The notes beneath the pieces are model-generated. The model made no database searches. It saw only the letters and a program-made list of their open reading frames with translations, and was not told the origin of the DNA. Below, piece by piece: positions 9,521-18,922 of a DNA stretch of 48,198 nucleotides. Both the position numbers and the translations under genes were made by a program. The stretch is taken from positions 1-48,198 of the forward strand of contig URLZ01000016.1 of assembly GCA_900548895.1 (NCBI GenBank), given 5' to 3'. This DNA comes from an uncultured Akkermansia sp. Its GTDB lineage: Bacteria > Verrucomicrobiota > Verrucomicrobiia > Verrucomicrobiales > Akkermansiaceae. Positions within the stretch are counted from its first letter, which is position 1, and the number at the start of each line of letters is the position of its first letter.

Positions 9521-11517
9521 TGCAGTACTCCATGGGAGTTGAGCCGCGCAGCTCGCGCGACTACGCAGCCGAGCTGAACCCCGAGCAGTATGCCGCCGTG
9601 ACGACGACGCAGCGGCATGCGCTCGTCATCGCCGGCGCCGGCAGCGGCAAGACGCGCACGCTGACCTACCGCGTCGCCTGGCTGCTGGATCAGGGCGTCG
9701 CCCCCTGGCGCATCCTGCTGCTGACCTTCACCAACAAGGCCGCCCGCGAGATGCTCCAGCGCGTCGAGCAGCTCACCGGCGCCCCCGCCGACCGCCTCTG
9801 GGGCGGCACCTTCCACTCCGTCGCCAACCGCCTGCTGCGCCGCCACGCCGAGGTGCTCGGCTACCGGCCCGGCTTCACCATCATGGATAGCGACGATCAG
9901 AAGGCGCTCATGCGCGCCCTCGTCCGCGAGTACGCCCCGAAGGAGAGCCGAGACCGCCGCTTCCCGAAGGCCGAGCTGCTCCTCGGCCTGCACAGCCTCG
10001 CCGCCAATACCGAGCGCGACTGGCTCGACGTGTTGCTGGAGGATTACCCGCAGTTTGAATCCCGCCAGGAGCTCATCGGGCAGATTTTTGAGGCCTACGC
10101 CGAGCGCAAGCGCCAGGGCAACTGCATGGACTTCGACGACCTGCTGCTCAATTTGCTGCGCCTGCTGCGCGAGCACGAGAACATCCGCGACGAGCTGCGG
10201 AACCGCTTCTGCCACGTCCTCGTCGATGAGTATCAGGACACGAATGCGCCGCAGGAGGAGATCATCCGCCTCATCGCCGGCGGGCCCGATGCGCACCTCA
10301 TGGTCGTTGGCGACGATGCCCAGAGCATCTACTCCTGGCGAGGGGCCGACGTGCGCCACATCCTCAGCTTCGGCGAGCGCTACCCCGACGCCGTCATCTA
10401 CCGCATCGAGACGAACTACCGCAGCGTGCCCGCGATTCTGGCGGTTTCAAACGTCGCCATCGCCGGCAACACGCAGCGCTACGAAAAGGAGCTGCGCTCG
10501 GCCCGCCCCGCCGGCAGCATGCTGCCCGCCGTCGTGCCGGCCCCCGACAACCGAACGGAGGCGGCCTTCGTGGCCCGCCGCATCGACGAGCTGCTCGACG
10601 CCGGCATTGCGGGCCGCGACATCGCCGTGCTCTACCGCGCGCACTTCCACAGCCTCGACGTGCAGATGGAGCTCACACGCCGCCACATCCCCTTCCGCAT
10701 CACCAGCGGGCTTCGCTTCTTCGAACAGGCCCACGTCAAGGACGTCGTCGCTTTTCTGCGCCTGCTCGTCAATCCGCGCGATGAGGTGGCCTTTCGGCGC
10801 ATCGCGGGCACCTTCCCCGGCGTCGGTGACGCCACCGCGGCCAAGCTGCTCGCCGCCTGGAATGAGGCCCTCGAGGCCTGGCAGACGGAGCATCCCGGGC
10901 AGAGCTGCCCGCAGCAGCCGCATAGCGAGGTCTTCGCCTCCGTGCGCGTGGCGCCGAAGCTGAGGCCGTACTGGGCGGCCTTTCTCTCCCTCATGGACAG
11001 CCTGCACCCTGCCGGCAGTGAGCTGACGCCCGCCGAGCTCGTCGGCAGCGTTGTGGCCTACCTCAGCCCTTACCTGCGCTCGACCTACGAGAACTGGGAG
11101 GAGCGCGAGGAGGATCTCTCTCAGCTTTCGCGCACCATCGACAGCTCCGGCGACCTCGACGAGTTTCTCTCGCAGGTCGCCCTGCTCAGCGAGGCGGACA
11201 AGGAGGTGCCGGATGATGATGACTGCGTCACCCTCAGCACGATCCATCAGGCCAAGGGGCTGGAGTGGAAGGTCGTCTTCGTCATCTTTCTCGGCGAGGG
11301 GCTCTTTCCGAATCGCCGCGTGCTCGAGTCCGGCGATCTCACCGCGATGGAGGAGGAGACGCGCCTCTTTTACGTGGCGGTGACGCGCGCCGAGGATCAG
11401 CTTTACCTCAGCTACCCGCGCTACAACGGCCGCGGCTATGATCGCCAGTACTGCCCGCCGTCGCGCTACCTCACGTCGCTGCCGCCCGAGCTCTACGATC
11501 TCTGGGAGCTCAACTGA
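9520..11517 (+). CDS. UvrD/PcrA/Rep-family ATP-dependent DNA helicase
   Basis: A 3'-5' superfamily 1A helicase of 665 residues. Motifs in order: Walker A GAGSGKT (Lys44), TFTNKAAREM, GTFHS, Walker B DEYQDTN, VVGDDAQSIYSWRGA, TNYRS, TIHQAKGLEWKVVF and YVAVTRAEDQLYLSYP. All core motifs are intact. It lacks the extra C-terminal tail of E. coli UvrD, so it may be closer to PcrA/Rep or to a lineage-specific paralogue. The start ATG overlaps the preceding OmpA-domain stop; GTG 9517 and ATG 9532 are alternatives. Coupling of a repair helicase to an envelope gene is odd but clear from the overlap. Confidence 0.92.
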   Translation: MQYSMGVEPRSSRDYAAELNPEQYAAVTTTQRHALVIAGAGSGKTRTLTYRVAWLLDQGVAPWRILLLTFTNKAAREMLQRVEQLTGAPADRLWGGTFHSVANRLLRRHAEVLGYRPGFTIMDSDDQKALMRALVREYAPKESRDRRFPKAELLLGLHSLAANTERDWLDVLLEDYPQFESRQELIGQIFEAYAERKRQGNCMDFDDLLLNLLRLLREHENIRDELRNRFCHVLVDEYQDTNAPQEEIIRLIAGGPDAHLMVVGDDAQSIYSWRGADVRHILSFGERYPDAVIYRIETNYRSVPAILAVSNVAIAGNTQRYEKELRSARPAGSMLPAVVPAPDNRTEAAFVARRIDELLDAGIAGRDIAVLYRAHFHSLDVQMELTRRHIPFRITSGLRFFEQAHVKDVVAFLRLLVNPRDEVAFRRIAGTFPGVGDATAAKLLAAWNEALEAWQTEHPGQSCPQQPHSEVFASVRVAPKLRPYWAAFLSLMDSLHPAGSELTPAELVGSVVAYLSPYLRSTYENWEEREEDLSQLSRTIDSSGDLDEFLSQVALLSEADKEVPDDDDCVTLSTIHQAKGLEWKVVFVIFLGEGLFPNRRVLESGDLTAMEEETRLFYVAVTRAEDQLYLSYPRYNGRGYDRQYCPPSRYLTSLPPELYDLWELN

Positions 11518-11887
11518 GGCCGGCCGGCTTCACCTGCGGAAGGTGCCGTGCCCTCCGGGGGGCTTTTCTGAAACGGGCTCGGAGCGGGGCTGCATCCGCT
11601 CCTCCGCTCAGCGGGCGACCCGCCGCGCGTCAATCACGGCTCTCCGCAAAAGCGTCGGGAGTGAGCCTCAGGAGCCTCAGGTGTGGCTGTGACCTTGGGT
11701 GCGGTGCGTTGCTGCGGCGCACTGAGGCCGTTCCGGCCGAGTGGTTGCCATCGCAGTCTCGGGGCGCAGAGAACTCAGCCGCGTGGCGCCGCGGAGGGCG
11801 GGGCGGTGTCATTGAACGCCTCGCTGTCGGCTTCCCGCGCTGAGGCTCGCCTCGTTCGGCCGGGTCATCGCCCTTTCGGGAGCTTCA
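11518..11887. other. Convergent intergenic spacer after the helicase gene
   Basis: 370 bp between the convergent helicase and ankyrin genes. A weak GCCC-TCCGG-GGGC hairpin with four T residues lies near 11549-11568 and could end the helicase transcript. Otherwise I see nothing convincing. Confidence 0.35.
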
Positions 11888-12733
11888 TCAGCCCCGGGCC
11901 TTGTCGCCGTGGCAGCTGCCGTCGCCGTCGTGGTGGGAGGCGCCGTCGTGGTCACAGCAGCAGCCGTGCTCGGAAGCGCCGTGGTGGCCGCAGCAGCAGT
12001 CATGCTCGGAGGCGCTGCCGTGGTCACCATGGCAGTCATGCTCGCCGTGCTCGCGGCAGCAGCATTCATGCGCCTCCTCCCCGTGATGCCCGCAGCCATG
12101 TTCACCGTAGTGTTCGCCGTGGCAGCCGCAGGCCTGCGCGGCGGATCCGCCGTGCTTGACTTGGCCGTGGTCGCCGCAGAGGCACTCGTGGTCCGGGTCG
12201 TAATCCGCATCTTCAATCTCCGGGGGCAGGGGCTCCTCGTCGTCGGCGTCAGCCGAGCGGCGGCGGTGCGGCGGCTCGAGGCGGGCGGCGAGTTCGGGCG
12301 TGGCGGCCACATCGGCCGCGTAGCGTCCCTCGCGGTCGCGCACCGAGACGGAGGCTCCCGCCGCCAGCAGCAGGTTCACGAGCTCCTCATAGCCGTAGTG
12401 CGCCGCCAGATGCAGCGGCGGGCGCCCGTAGGGGTTCGGAGCGTCGGGGTCGGCCCCCGCCGCCAGCAGCAGCTCGACGAGCGCCGGGTCGGGCTCCACC
12501 CCCATCTCCGCCAGCTCGGGAGCGAGATCCACCTCATCCTGCAACAGCATGGTGGCGGCGTGGTGCAGCTCGGAGACGTCGCGCGTCACCATCAGCTCGT
12601 CGAGAAAAAGCTGCACGGGCTCGTCGTATTCCTCGGGATCCAGATTCTCCGCCATGCGGCGCAGCTCCGCGAGATCAACCGTCGGCCTCTCCTCCTCCTC
12701 GAGGGGCACGCTGTTCCACTGAAGATCACTCAT
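11888..12733 (-). CDS. Ankyrin-repeat protein with Cys/His-rich (putative metal-binding) tail
   Basis: 281 residues. Residues 1-80 are acidic and helical-looking. Residues about 84-150 form two ankyrin repeats (ALVELLLAAGADPDAPN, then RPPLHLAAHYGYEELVNLLL). A basic and acidic linker runs to 180. From about 181 to 276 the protein becomes extraordinarily rich in Cys, His, Gly and Asp: I count 16 Cys and 21 His in the last 101 residues. Recurrent blocks include SEHDCCCGHHGA and SEHGCCCDHDGA. There is no signal peptide, so it is cytoplasmic. The start at ATG 12733 rather than GTG 12748 follows from a TACAAT ending 6 bases upstream. Metal buffering or sensing is inferred from composition only. Confidence 0.8.
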   Translation of the reverse strand: MSDLQWNSVPLEEEERPTVDLAELRRMAENLDPEEYDEPVQLFLDELMVTRDVSELHHAATMLLQDEVDLAPELAEMGVEPDPALVELLLAAGADPDAPNPYGRPPLHLAAHYGYEELVNLLLAAGASVSVRDREGRYAADVAATPELAARLEPPHRRRSADADDEEPLPPEIEDADYDPDHECLCGDHGQVKHGGSAAQACGCHGEHYGEHGCGHHGEEAHECCCREHGEHDCHGDHGSASEHDCCCGHHGASEHGCCCDHDGASHHDGDGSCHGDKARG

Positions 12734-12739
12734 GGGCTC

Positions 12740-12745
12740 ATTGTA
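12740..12745 (-). promoter_or_regulatory. -10 element of the ankyrin gene
   Basis: TACAAT on the minus strand, 6 bases before the ATG at 12733, as in the other leaderless genes here. No good -35 lies 16-18 bases upstream; TTGACT is present but 22 bases away. Confidence 0.45.
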
Positions 12746-12834
12746 CACGCTCGGCGCCTCTTTGGCGAGTCAAACCTTGTCAGCGCGCCCGTCGTGCGGC
12801 GCCGCCGCGGCCCGTCCGTGCCTCAAAAAGAGGC

Positions 12835-12863
12835 TTGACCCGCCGCGGAAAATGGGATAAAGT
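12835..12863 (+). promoter_or_regulatory. Promoter of the small membrane protein gene
   Basis: TTGACC (12835-12840), 17-bp spacer, TAAAGT (12858-12863), 16 bases before the ATG at 12880. It rules out the longer frame start at 12835, which lies on the -35 itself. Confidence 0.6.
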
Positions 12864-12879
12864 GCCGTCAATACCAAGG

Positions 12880-13398
12880 ATGACGACGGTGCCGACAGCT
12901 CAGAGGACGTCTGCGGAGCAGGAAGCTGGCTCTCCGCCTTGGCGCGCTGTGTTGCTGGATGCGGCTCTGCTTCTGTTAGGCGTCATCCTGATGACGATGA
13001 TTTTCGGCGGCCTGGCCGCGGGTGTGCTGATGCTGCTCGCGCAGGGCTCTCAGCAGGTGATGTGCTTCGGCCTCGTGCACGGCGCCATCTGCGGTTTTGC
13101 TCTGGCGCTGCTCGTCCAAGTGCTCTTCATCGGAGGGCTGGCGCCGGTGGTGCGCCGCGTCGCCTTTCTGTTCTTTATCTGGGGCCTGACCTTGGTGCCG
13201 CTCTGCTGGGTGGCCTTCACCGAGACGCAGCGGCCCGATTATGACGTGGTGCTCAATATCTTTGCCTTTCCGCGCACGCATCTGACGGCCTGCATCGTGT
13301 TGCCTCTGATGCTGGTGGAGTTGCTGGCTTGGGTCGGCCTGCTGATCTATCACCGCTACCGCCGCCGCTCCCTGCAGGGGGTGGCCCAAGGTGCCTGA
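12880..13398 (+). CDS. Hypothetical four-helix membrane protein
   Basis: 172 residues with about four hydrophobic segments (roughly 24-45, 60-80, 88-110 and 138-158) and a basic C-terminus (HRYRRRSLQG). I recognise no family. The start follows the promoter; a weak AAGG precedes the ATG. It is divergent from the ankyrin gene with a short shared upstream region, so the two may be co-regulated, but nothing in the sequence assigns a role. Confidence 0.65.
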   Translation: MTTVPTAQRTSAEQEAGSPPWRAVLLDAALLLLGVILMTMIFGGLAAGVLMLLAQGSQQVMCFGLVHGAICGFALALLVQVLFIGGLAPVVRRVAFLFFIWGLTLVPLCWVAFTETQRPDYDVVLNIFAFPRTHLTACIVLPLMLVELLAWVGLLIYHRYRRRSLQGVAQGA

Positions 13399-13505
13399 AT
13401 GGGCTCCTGAAGGGGTGCTGCAACGGGGTGTTTGAACAGGGGCCTGTGCAGGGTGCCCGATCAGGAGCCGGAACGGGGTGCCAGAGTGTCTGGGTGGGCT
13501 TGGCG
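13390..13505. repeat. Degenerate G-rich tandem repeat after the membrane protein gene
   Basis: Repeated blocks such as GGGGTGCTGCAAC, GGGGTGTTTGAACAG, GGGTGCCCGATCAGG and GGGGTGCCAGAG, roughly 13-23 bp apart. It fills the spacer between the convergent membrane protein and SNF2 helicase genes. Confidence 0.5.
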
Positions 13506-13610
13506 GGCGCCGGATGATGGTCTGCGCCGCGGTGACCTCTCGCTCCGGCGGAGAAGGGGACGGGAGAAAAAACGCTGAGTGCAAGCCGAGCCCCGCGCCG
13601 GTCGGCTTCC

Positions 13611-16600
13611 TCAGTCGCTGAGCAGGCGGAGCAGTTCTCTGAGGGGGATGTTGCCCTCGCCGATCAGCTGCTGCGCCAGTTTCTTTTTGTGCTCCTGAAG
13701 GGCGAGGATGCGCTCCTCGACAGTGTCCTGCGCGCAGAGACGGTAGAGGGTGACAGGGTGGTGCTGGCCCGGGCGATGTGCGCGCGCGGCGGCCTGTTGT
13801 TCGGTGGACGGATTCCACCATGGGTCGAGCAGGATGACGTCGCTGGCGGCGGTGAGGTTCAGGCCGGTGCCGCCGGCCGTCAGCGAGAGCAGCAGGGCAT
13901 CGGCTTCGCCCCGCTGAAAGCTCTGCACGACGGCGTCGCGCTGCGGGGCGCTGCTGCGGCCGTCGAGTTGCAGGCGGGTGAGGCCCAGCTCATCGAGGCG
14001 CCTTGACGCCAGATCGAGCACGTCGGTGAATTGACTGAAGATGAGGACGCGGCGCCCGGCGCGGTGCAGATTGACGACGAGCTCGGAGAGAGCGTCAAAC
14101 TTGCTCGCGGGGCCTCTGTAGCCCGGCGCGACGAGGCTGCCGTGGCAGCAGAGCCGGCGCAGGCGCGTCAACTCCGCAAAGAGTTGGCCGCGGCGCTGCC
14201 CGCACTGCTCCAGCGCGCGGCGTCGGCAGCCCTCGTAGAGAGCTCGCTCCTCATCGCTCAGGGTGATGGGTAGGGTGATGTCGGTGAGCGGCGGCAGCTG
14301 CGGCAGCACCTGATCGCGGCTGCGGCGCAGGATAAGAGGCGCCGTGAGTCGGCGCAGGGTGTCGAGCTGCTCCTCGCCGTCAAAGCGGCGGCGGAAGTCG
14401 CTCTCGCTGCCCAGCAGCCCGGGGTTGAGGAAGTGCATGAGGCTCCAGAGGTCTCTCGTGCCGTTCTCGACGGGCGTGCCGCTCAGGCCGATGCGGGCAG
14501 CGGCCTCAAGGTTGAAGATGCTCTTGCTGCGGCGGGTGCCGGGGTTGCGGATGTTCTGCGCTTCATCGAGAATCAGGGTGTGCCAGTGCTGCTGCGCGAG
14601 CTCGGGGCGGGCGGCGATCTGTCCGTAGCTGGCCAGAGTGATGCTGCCGGCGCCGGGGGGAGTCTCGGTGCCGCTCCTGCTCCTGCGCCCGCCCTCCGCG
14701 CGCGAGCCCGATCGGAGCAGGTGCACCTGAAGTGACGGGGCAAAGCGCGCGGCCTCGGCCGCCCAGTTGCCCAGCAGCGTCAGCGGAGCGACGATGAGCG
14801 CCGGGCCGCCCGAGGCTCGTGAGAGCAGCAGGGCGAGCGATTGAATCGTCTTGCCCAGACCCATGTCGTCCGCCAGGCAGGCGCCGATGCCAAGTTCCGC
14901 GCGTTCGAGCAGCCAGCGGTAGCCCTCCAGCTGATAGGGGCGCAGGGTGGCGCGCAGACCCTCGGGCGGCGGTGCCGCGGAGACGTCAGCGCCCGCCGAC
15001 CCCCGGCTCAGGGCTCGGCGCAGTGCATCAGCCGAGCCCGGCAACAGCTCGCAGAGCGCCGGAACGGCGGCGCGGCTGACGAGGGATTCGCCTTCGCGCC
15101 TCAGCACGCGTCTGAGGCAGCGCAGCGTGCGGAGCAGCTCGGGGCTGAGTAGCAGGCGGCTGCCGTCCTTCAGCGCCACGCGGGGACTGTCGGCGACCTC
15201 CAGCAGGCGGCTGAGTTGTATCACGAGCTGCTCATTGACGTGCAGCTCACCGCCGATGCTCAGCCAGTCGACCCCCGAGCTCCTCGCGTCGAGGTGCAAA
15301 TCGTCCGCCTCCGCCAAACGCAGAGCTTCGCTGCCGACCCAGCGCAGACGCACTCCGGCTTCGCGCAGCTGCCTCAGGACTTCCGCCTGCCGCTGAGAGG
15401 AGGTCCAGGGGCCGAACTGATCGGGCAGGGGCTCACGACCCTTGCGAGCGGGGCGTGCCGCTGCTGGAGCCTCCGCCTCCGCCGAAGCGGAAGGAGCTGA
15501 GGCTGCCTCTGCGACAGCTCCCGAGGTCCCTCTCGTCGCTGCGCCGGGCATCACGTTGCCGGGCAGCGGTGTCCCGAGCAGGGAGGTGCCGAGCATGGGG
15601 GTGCCGGGCAGCGAGTCGCCGTCTGCGTCTGCGTCGGGGGGAGTCATCAGGGCTGGGCAGCGGGTGAGCAGGTCGCGCAGTTGTTTCTGCTCTTCGGCGA
15701 GGCGTCGCGAGACGCCGACGACACCGTGGGCGGTGTCGAGAGCCATGAGGCGCGACCCGCGGCCCGGGCGGGTGCTCTCTCGAGCATCGGGGAGCAGGAG
15801 GGTGCCGGCTCGGAGGCGGAGCTGACCGTCGCGGTAGTCGGCGTCAACGACCAGCTCGGGGGCGGACGCCTGACGAGCCATGCCGGGGGGCAGCAGTTGT
15901 CCCCGCAGCTCAAAGGCTTCGGAGAGCTCGTTGAGCAGGGCCTGAAGCTCCAGCGGGTCGGGCTGCTCCAGCCTCAGGCTGCGGGCTTCGGGGCTCTCGC
16001 TGAGTAGGCGGTCGCAGAAGCGGCGCTGAAGCTCGGAGGAGCGCAGCAGCTTGAGGCTGTCTGCTCCGTCTGCGTTTTTCGCGGGGTCTGCGGGTTCCAG
16101 AAGGGCGGCCGGGTTGCTCTGCATCTCGGGGCGCAGCTCGACTCCGCTGCGGCTGTAGCGCAGCTCCAAGCGCGGGAGCCGACTCTGCATGCACGCAGGC
16201 TCCAGCTGCGGGGACGCATGGGCCTTTCCCCTGCTGCGGCCGCCGTTGGTGATGCCGTCGCGGAGGCTGTCGCCGATCATGCAGCCCGTGCCGCACACGA
16301 TGTCGTCATTGAGCGTGTCGTCACTCTCTTCTGCGTCTCCTGTGCCACCTGTCGGGGCGTGCTCCAGTCGCAGCCGCGGGTGCCCGCTGAGCAGGCTGAC
16401 GCGTTGCAGGTCGCGGCCGTCGGAGAGACAGAGATCCTGTAACAGGGGCAGGCAGCGGCGGTCATCCGCGTCCATCAGGGCGCTGAGGGTGCCGAGATTC
16501 TGCGGGGTCAGAGCGGGGCGAAGGCCGATGGCGCCGGCGTCGCGGCTGAGGCTCAGCGAGACGCGGCGGATGCTCTTGCCCTCGGGGCTCAGCTGCACGT

Positions 16601-17885
16601 CCCAGTAAAGCTGCTGTCCCGGTGTCAGGCTGAGAAGCTCGGGCGACAGGTCCACCGCCGGCGCTGCGGGCGACGAGCGCAGCGGGTGAAGAGCCGGGCA
16701 GTCCCCGAGAGGCAGGCAGAGCTGGCGCAGGGAGGCTTGGCGGGCGTCCTCGGGTGGCAGCAGGTCGCGAAGGGCGGCGGCTCCCCACGCGGCCATGAGA
16801 CTCTGCCTCTCATCGGCGAGCGTTTGGAGCTGAGCCGCGACGCTGTCAACGGGTATGCCTCGGCGCACTTCGGCGGGCAGGCAGGCGTAGCCCCAGAGCA
16901 TGGGGATGAGGGAGATCGGTCCGCGGGCGCGCGGCAGTTGTCGGCTGGGGTGGTGCAGGCTGTTGAGCAGCCAGTCGAGGTTGTCGAGCAGGCTGATGTA
17001 ATCTCGGGCGCCTCTCTGCGCAAGGTCGAGGCAGCGGTCGAGCTGGCGATAGGCGTATCCCAGAAGTTCCCGGCAAAGGGAGGCGGAGGCGCCGGCGCCG
17101 AGGGCGGCGATCACGGCGTAAACGCGCAGCGGCAGCAGGCGCGCGTCGAGCAGTGGATCCTCGTCCCGCTCTAGCGGCAGCAACAGACTGAAGAGTCGGT
17201 GGGCGCTCTCGGTACGCCCCTCCAGCAGGTGCAGTGCGGCTTCGGCCGGGCTCCCGGGCTCCTCGGCGGCGAGGCGGCGCAGTCTGTCTCGAGCTCCGCT
17301 GCGCAGCGCGAAGGCGACGCCGAGCTCGGGACCGATGTCGGCGGAGCCGTCGCTGAGATCCGCACTCTCGGCGGGTAGGGCCGAGAAGGCAAAGTTGAGG
17401 GCGATGTGCGCGGCCGCGTGGTCGCGCGCCGGCCGGTGCGCAATCCACCGACTACCCTCCAGCCCCGGACCGAGAACGGAGGCCCAGAACTCTGCCTCGT
17501 GCAGCGGAGCCGAGCGAAACGGGTGCAGGTGGAGGTAGGCGGCCAACAGGCGGTCAAAATCGTCCTGACGATCCTCGAGCAGGGCCTGCCGCGCCCGAGC
17601 CGTGAGGAGGCTGGCCTCAGCCTGCCCCGAAGCGCCGCTCCGCGCGCGCAGTATCTCGATGCGCCTTGCGGCTCGGCGCACGGCTTCGTGCTCAGCGTAG
17701 AGTTGCCTGAGCTGCGTCCACGGGGGCTGCTGCTGAGCCGCGTGCAGGCGCCTGCCGGAGATCACGCCGGGCTCGTCTCGCAGCGCGATTCCGGCCCCGC
17801 GGAGATCTTCGTCAGAGATTGGTCCGCACACGGCACAGAGCAACGCGCTTTCTCCCGGAGCGAAGGATGACGGCGTGGCTCTCAT
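13611..17885 (-). CDS. Large SNF2/Swi2-family helicase-like ATPase
   Basis: 1424 residues. The C-terminal 450 residues carry the full SNF2 engine: LRPYQLEGYRW from about 981, Walker A DMGLGKT (Lys1012), DEAQ box (1107-1110), SGTPVENG, then the second lobe with FSQFTDVLD, LSLTAGGTGLNLT and AHRPGQ (His1370). The first 970 residues are unlike any domain I can name with certainty. They resemble the long N-termini of bacterial COG0553 proteins, without an obvious SWIM zinc motif. Residues about 755-785 form a degenerate pentapeptide repeat (LPGTP, MLGTS, LLGTP, LPGNV, MPGAA). Bacterial members remodel protein-DNA or RNA polymerase complexes; the specific role is unknown. The gene probably follows the lipoprotein gene 67 bases upstream. 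Confidence 0.88.
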   Translation of the reverse strand: MRATPSSFAPGESALLCAVCGPISDEDLRGAGIALRDEPGVISGRRLHAAQQQPPWTQLRQLYAEHEAVRRAARRIEILRARSGASGQAEASLLTARARQALLEDRQDDFDRLLAAYLHLHPFRSAPLHEAEFWASVLGPGLEGSRWIAHRPARDHAAAHIALNFAFSALPAESADLSDGSADIGPELGVAFALRSGARDRLRRLAAEEPGSPAEAALHLLEGRTESAHRLFSLLLPLERDEDPLLDARLLPLRVYAVIAALGAGASASLCRELLGYAYRQLDRCLDLAQRGARDYISLLDNLDWLLNSLHHPSRQLPRARGPISLIPMLWGYACLPAEVRRGIPVDSVAAQLQTLADERQSLMAAWGAAALRDLLPPEDARQASLRQLCLPLGDCPALHPLRSSPAAPAVDLSPELLSLTPGQQLYWDVQLSPEGKSIRRVSLSLSRDAGAIGLRPALTPQNLGTLSALMDADDRRCLPLLQDLCLSDGRDLQRVSLLSGHPRLRLEHAPTGGTGDAEESDDTLNDDIVCGTGCMIGDSLRDGITNGGRSRGKAHASPQLEPACMQSRLPRLELRYSRSGVELRPEMQSNPAALLEPADPAKNADGADSLKLLRSSELQRRFCDRLLSESPEARSLRLEQPDPLELQALLNELSEAFELRGQLLPPGMARQASAPELVVDADYRDGQLRLRAGTLLLPDARESTRPGRGSRLMALDTAHGVVGVSRRLAEEQKQLRDLLTRCPALMTPPDADADGDSLPGTPMLGTSLLGTPLPGNVMPGAATRGTSGAVAEAASAPSASAEAEAPAAARPARKGREPLPDQFGPWTSSQRQAEVLRQLREAGVRLRWVGSEALRLAEADDLHLDARSSGVDWLSIGGELHVNEQLVIQLSRLLEVADSPRVALKDGSRLLLSPELLRTLRCLRRVLRREGESLVSRAAVPALCELLPGSADALRRALSRGSAGADVSAAPPPEGLRATLRPYQLEGYRWLLERAELGIGACLADDMGLGKTIQSLALLLSRASGGPALIVAPLTLLGNWAAEAARFAPSLQVHLLRSGSRAEGGRRSRSGTETPPGAGSITLASYGQIAARPELAQQHWHTLILDEAQNIRNPGTRRSKSIFNLEAAARIGLSGTPVENGTRDLWSLMHFLNPGLLGSESDFRRRFDGEEQLDTLRRLTAPLILRRSRDQVLPQLPPLTDITLPITLSDEERALYEGCRRRALEQCGQRRGQLFAELTRLRRLCCHGSLVAPGYRGPASKFDALSELVVNLHRAGRRVLIFSQFTDVLDLASRRLDELGLTRLQLDGRSSAPQRDAVVQSFQRGEADALLLSLTAGGTGLNLTAASDVILLDPWWNPSTEQQAAARAHRPGQHHPVTLYRLCAQDTVEERILALQEHKKKLAQQLIGEGNIPLRELLRLLSD

Positions 17886-17952
17886 GGTCGCGAGTGCGGG
17901 GGCTCAGGGATGGTGCCGGGCCGTTCGGAAAAGCGGCGGCAACGACTTGGGT

Positions 17953-18531
17953 TCAGAAAGAGGTGAATGCCTCGAGGCGTACGGCCTGTCGGTGCGAGCT
18001 GTCGTCAACGATGCCCGTTGTCGTCGGCATCACCGTGATGCCCGTGGCCGTGGCTCCGTTGACGTCGATGCGGTAGCGGATCGGCGTCGATGCCAGTGTG
18101 GCGATGTCGTCATCGGAGATGTCGTCGCCCAAGAGGATACCCAGCTCTGCAAAGACTGTGCGCACGGTTTCGGCATCCGTTGTGCCCAGTTTGAGCTTCA
18201 GCTCCAGAACCGCGCCTGCCTGTTCGATCGTGCAGGTGATGGTGGTTCCATAGACCTCCCCGCTGGGGAGACAGAGCCAGCCTTCGATTGTGTGGGATGC
18301 TTCTCCCGTGCTCGTGCTGTCGGTTTGACCGGGGTTGCTGCGCAGTTGAACACCCGAATCGTGGAAGCGTAAATAGGTTTTGCCGCTCATGAAGTCGTCG
18401 AGGTTCAGCGCTGCGCCGGACGTGGCGACGGAGCCGGAGCCCGATCCCCCGCAGGCGGTGTAAAGCAGAGGAGCGGTGGACAAAGCGGCGAGGAGGAGAG
18501 AGGTGCGAAGGAGGGGAGAAAACATGTTCAT
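17953..18531 (-). CDS. Small hypothetical lipoprotein
   Basis: 192 residues. The N-terminus (MNMFSPLLRTSLLLAALSTA) leads to LLYTACGGSGSG, so Cys27 is a likely lipid-attachment site. The mature part is a probable small beta-rich domain (TYLRFHDSGVQ..., SGEVYGTTITCTIEQAG), family unknown. The frame extends upstream to 18570, but that start lies between the -35 and -10 of a good promoter, so ATG 18531 (or 18525) is the real start. It is probably co-transcribed with the SNF2 gene. Confidence 0.7.
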   Translation of the reverse strand: MNMFSPLLRTSLLLAALSTAPLLYTACGGSGSGSVATSGAALNLDDFMSGKTYLRFHDSGVQLRSNPGQTDSTSTGEASHTIEGWLCLPSGEVYGTTITCTIEQAGAVLELKLKLGTTDAETVRTVFAELGILLGDDISDDDIATLASTPIRYRIDVNGATATGITVMPTTTGIVDDSSHRQAVRLEAFTSF

Positions 18532-18549
18532 GACGTTAGGGGTATGACC

Positions 18550-18577
18550 ATTGTAGACCGAGAGAAACATGAGTCAA
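18550..18577 (-). promoter_or_regulatory. Promoter of the lipoprotein gene
   Basis: On the minus strand, TTGACT (18572-18577), 16-bp spacer, TACAAT (18550-18555), 18 bases before the ATG at 18531. Confidence 0.65.
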
Positions 18578-18782
18578 GCCTTTTCCGTTCGTCAACGATA
18601 CACGGTGTATGATGAAGGGGCGGCGCGAAGCGGACGAGAATGCCGGCGTAATAGTCGAGACGGCGCGGGCCGGAGTCAAAGGCGGCGAGCGCCGAGCATT
18701 CCGCGATGCAGTGGGGCGGTGGGGCAGCCCAGAGAGGCCGTGCGGCCGGGAGAAAAGGCGATAATTGCTGGTGTGGGGAGGC

Positions 18783-18812
18783 AAAAAGGCCCCGGCTGTC
18801 GTGCCGGGGCTT
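18783..18812 (-). terminator. Rho-independent terminator of mpl
   Basis: Stem GCCCCGGC/GCCGGGGC (18789-18796 with 18803-18810) followed on the minus strand by five T residues (18783-18787), about 110 bases past the mpl stop. The rest of the 390-bp gap 18532-18922 shows nothing gene-like. Confidence 0.85.
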
Positions 18813-18922
18813 GCGGTGGGGAAGATGGCGCGGAGAGTGCGCCGCGGTTGCTGCTTTCTCGCCGAGAAGTGCTGCGCGGGGCAGGGGATGTTCGGAGGCC
18901 ATTCGGGCCCCGCCGCTGTTCG

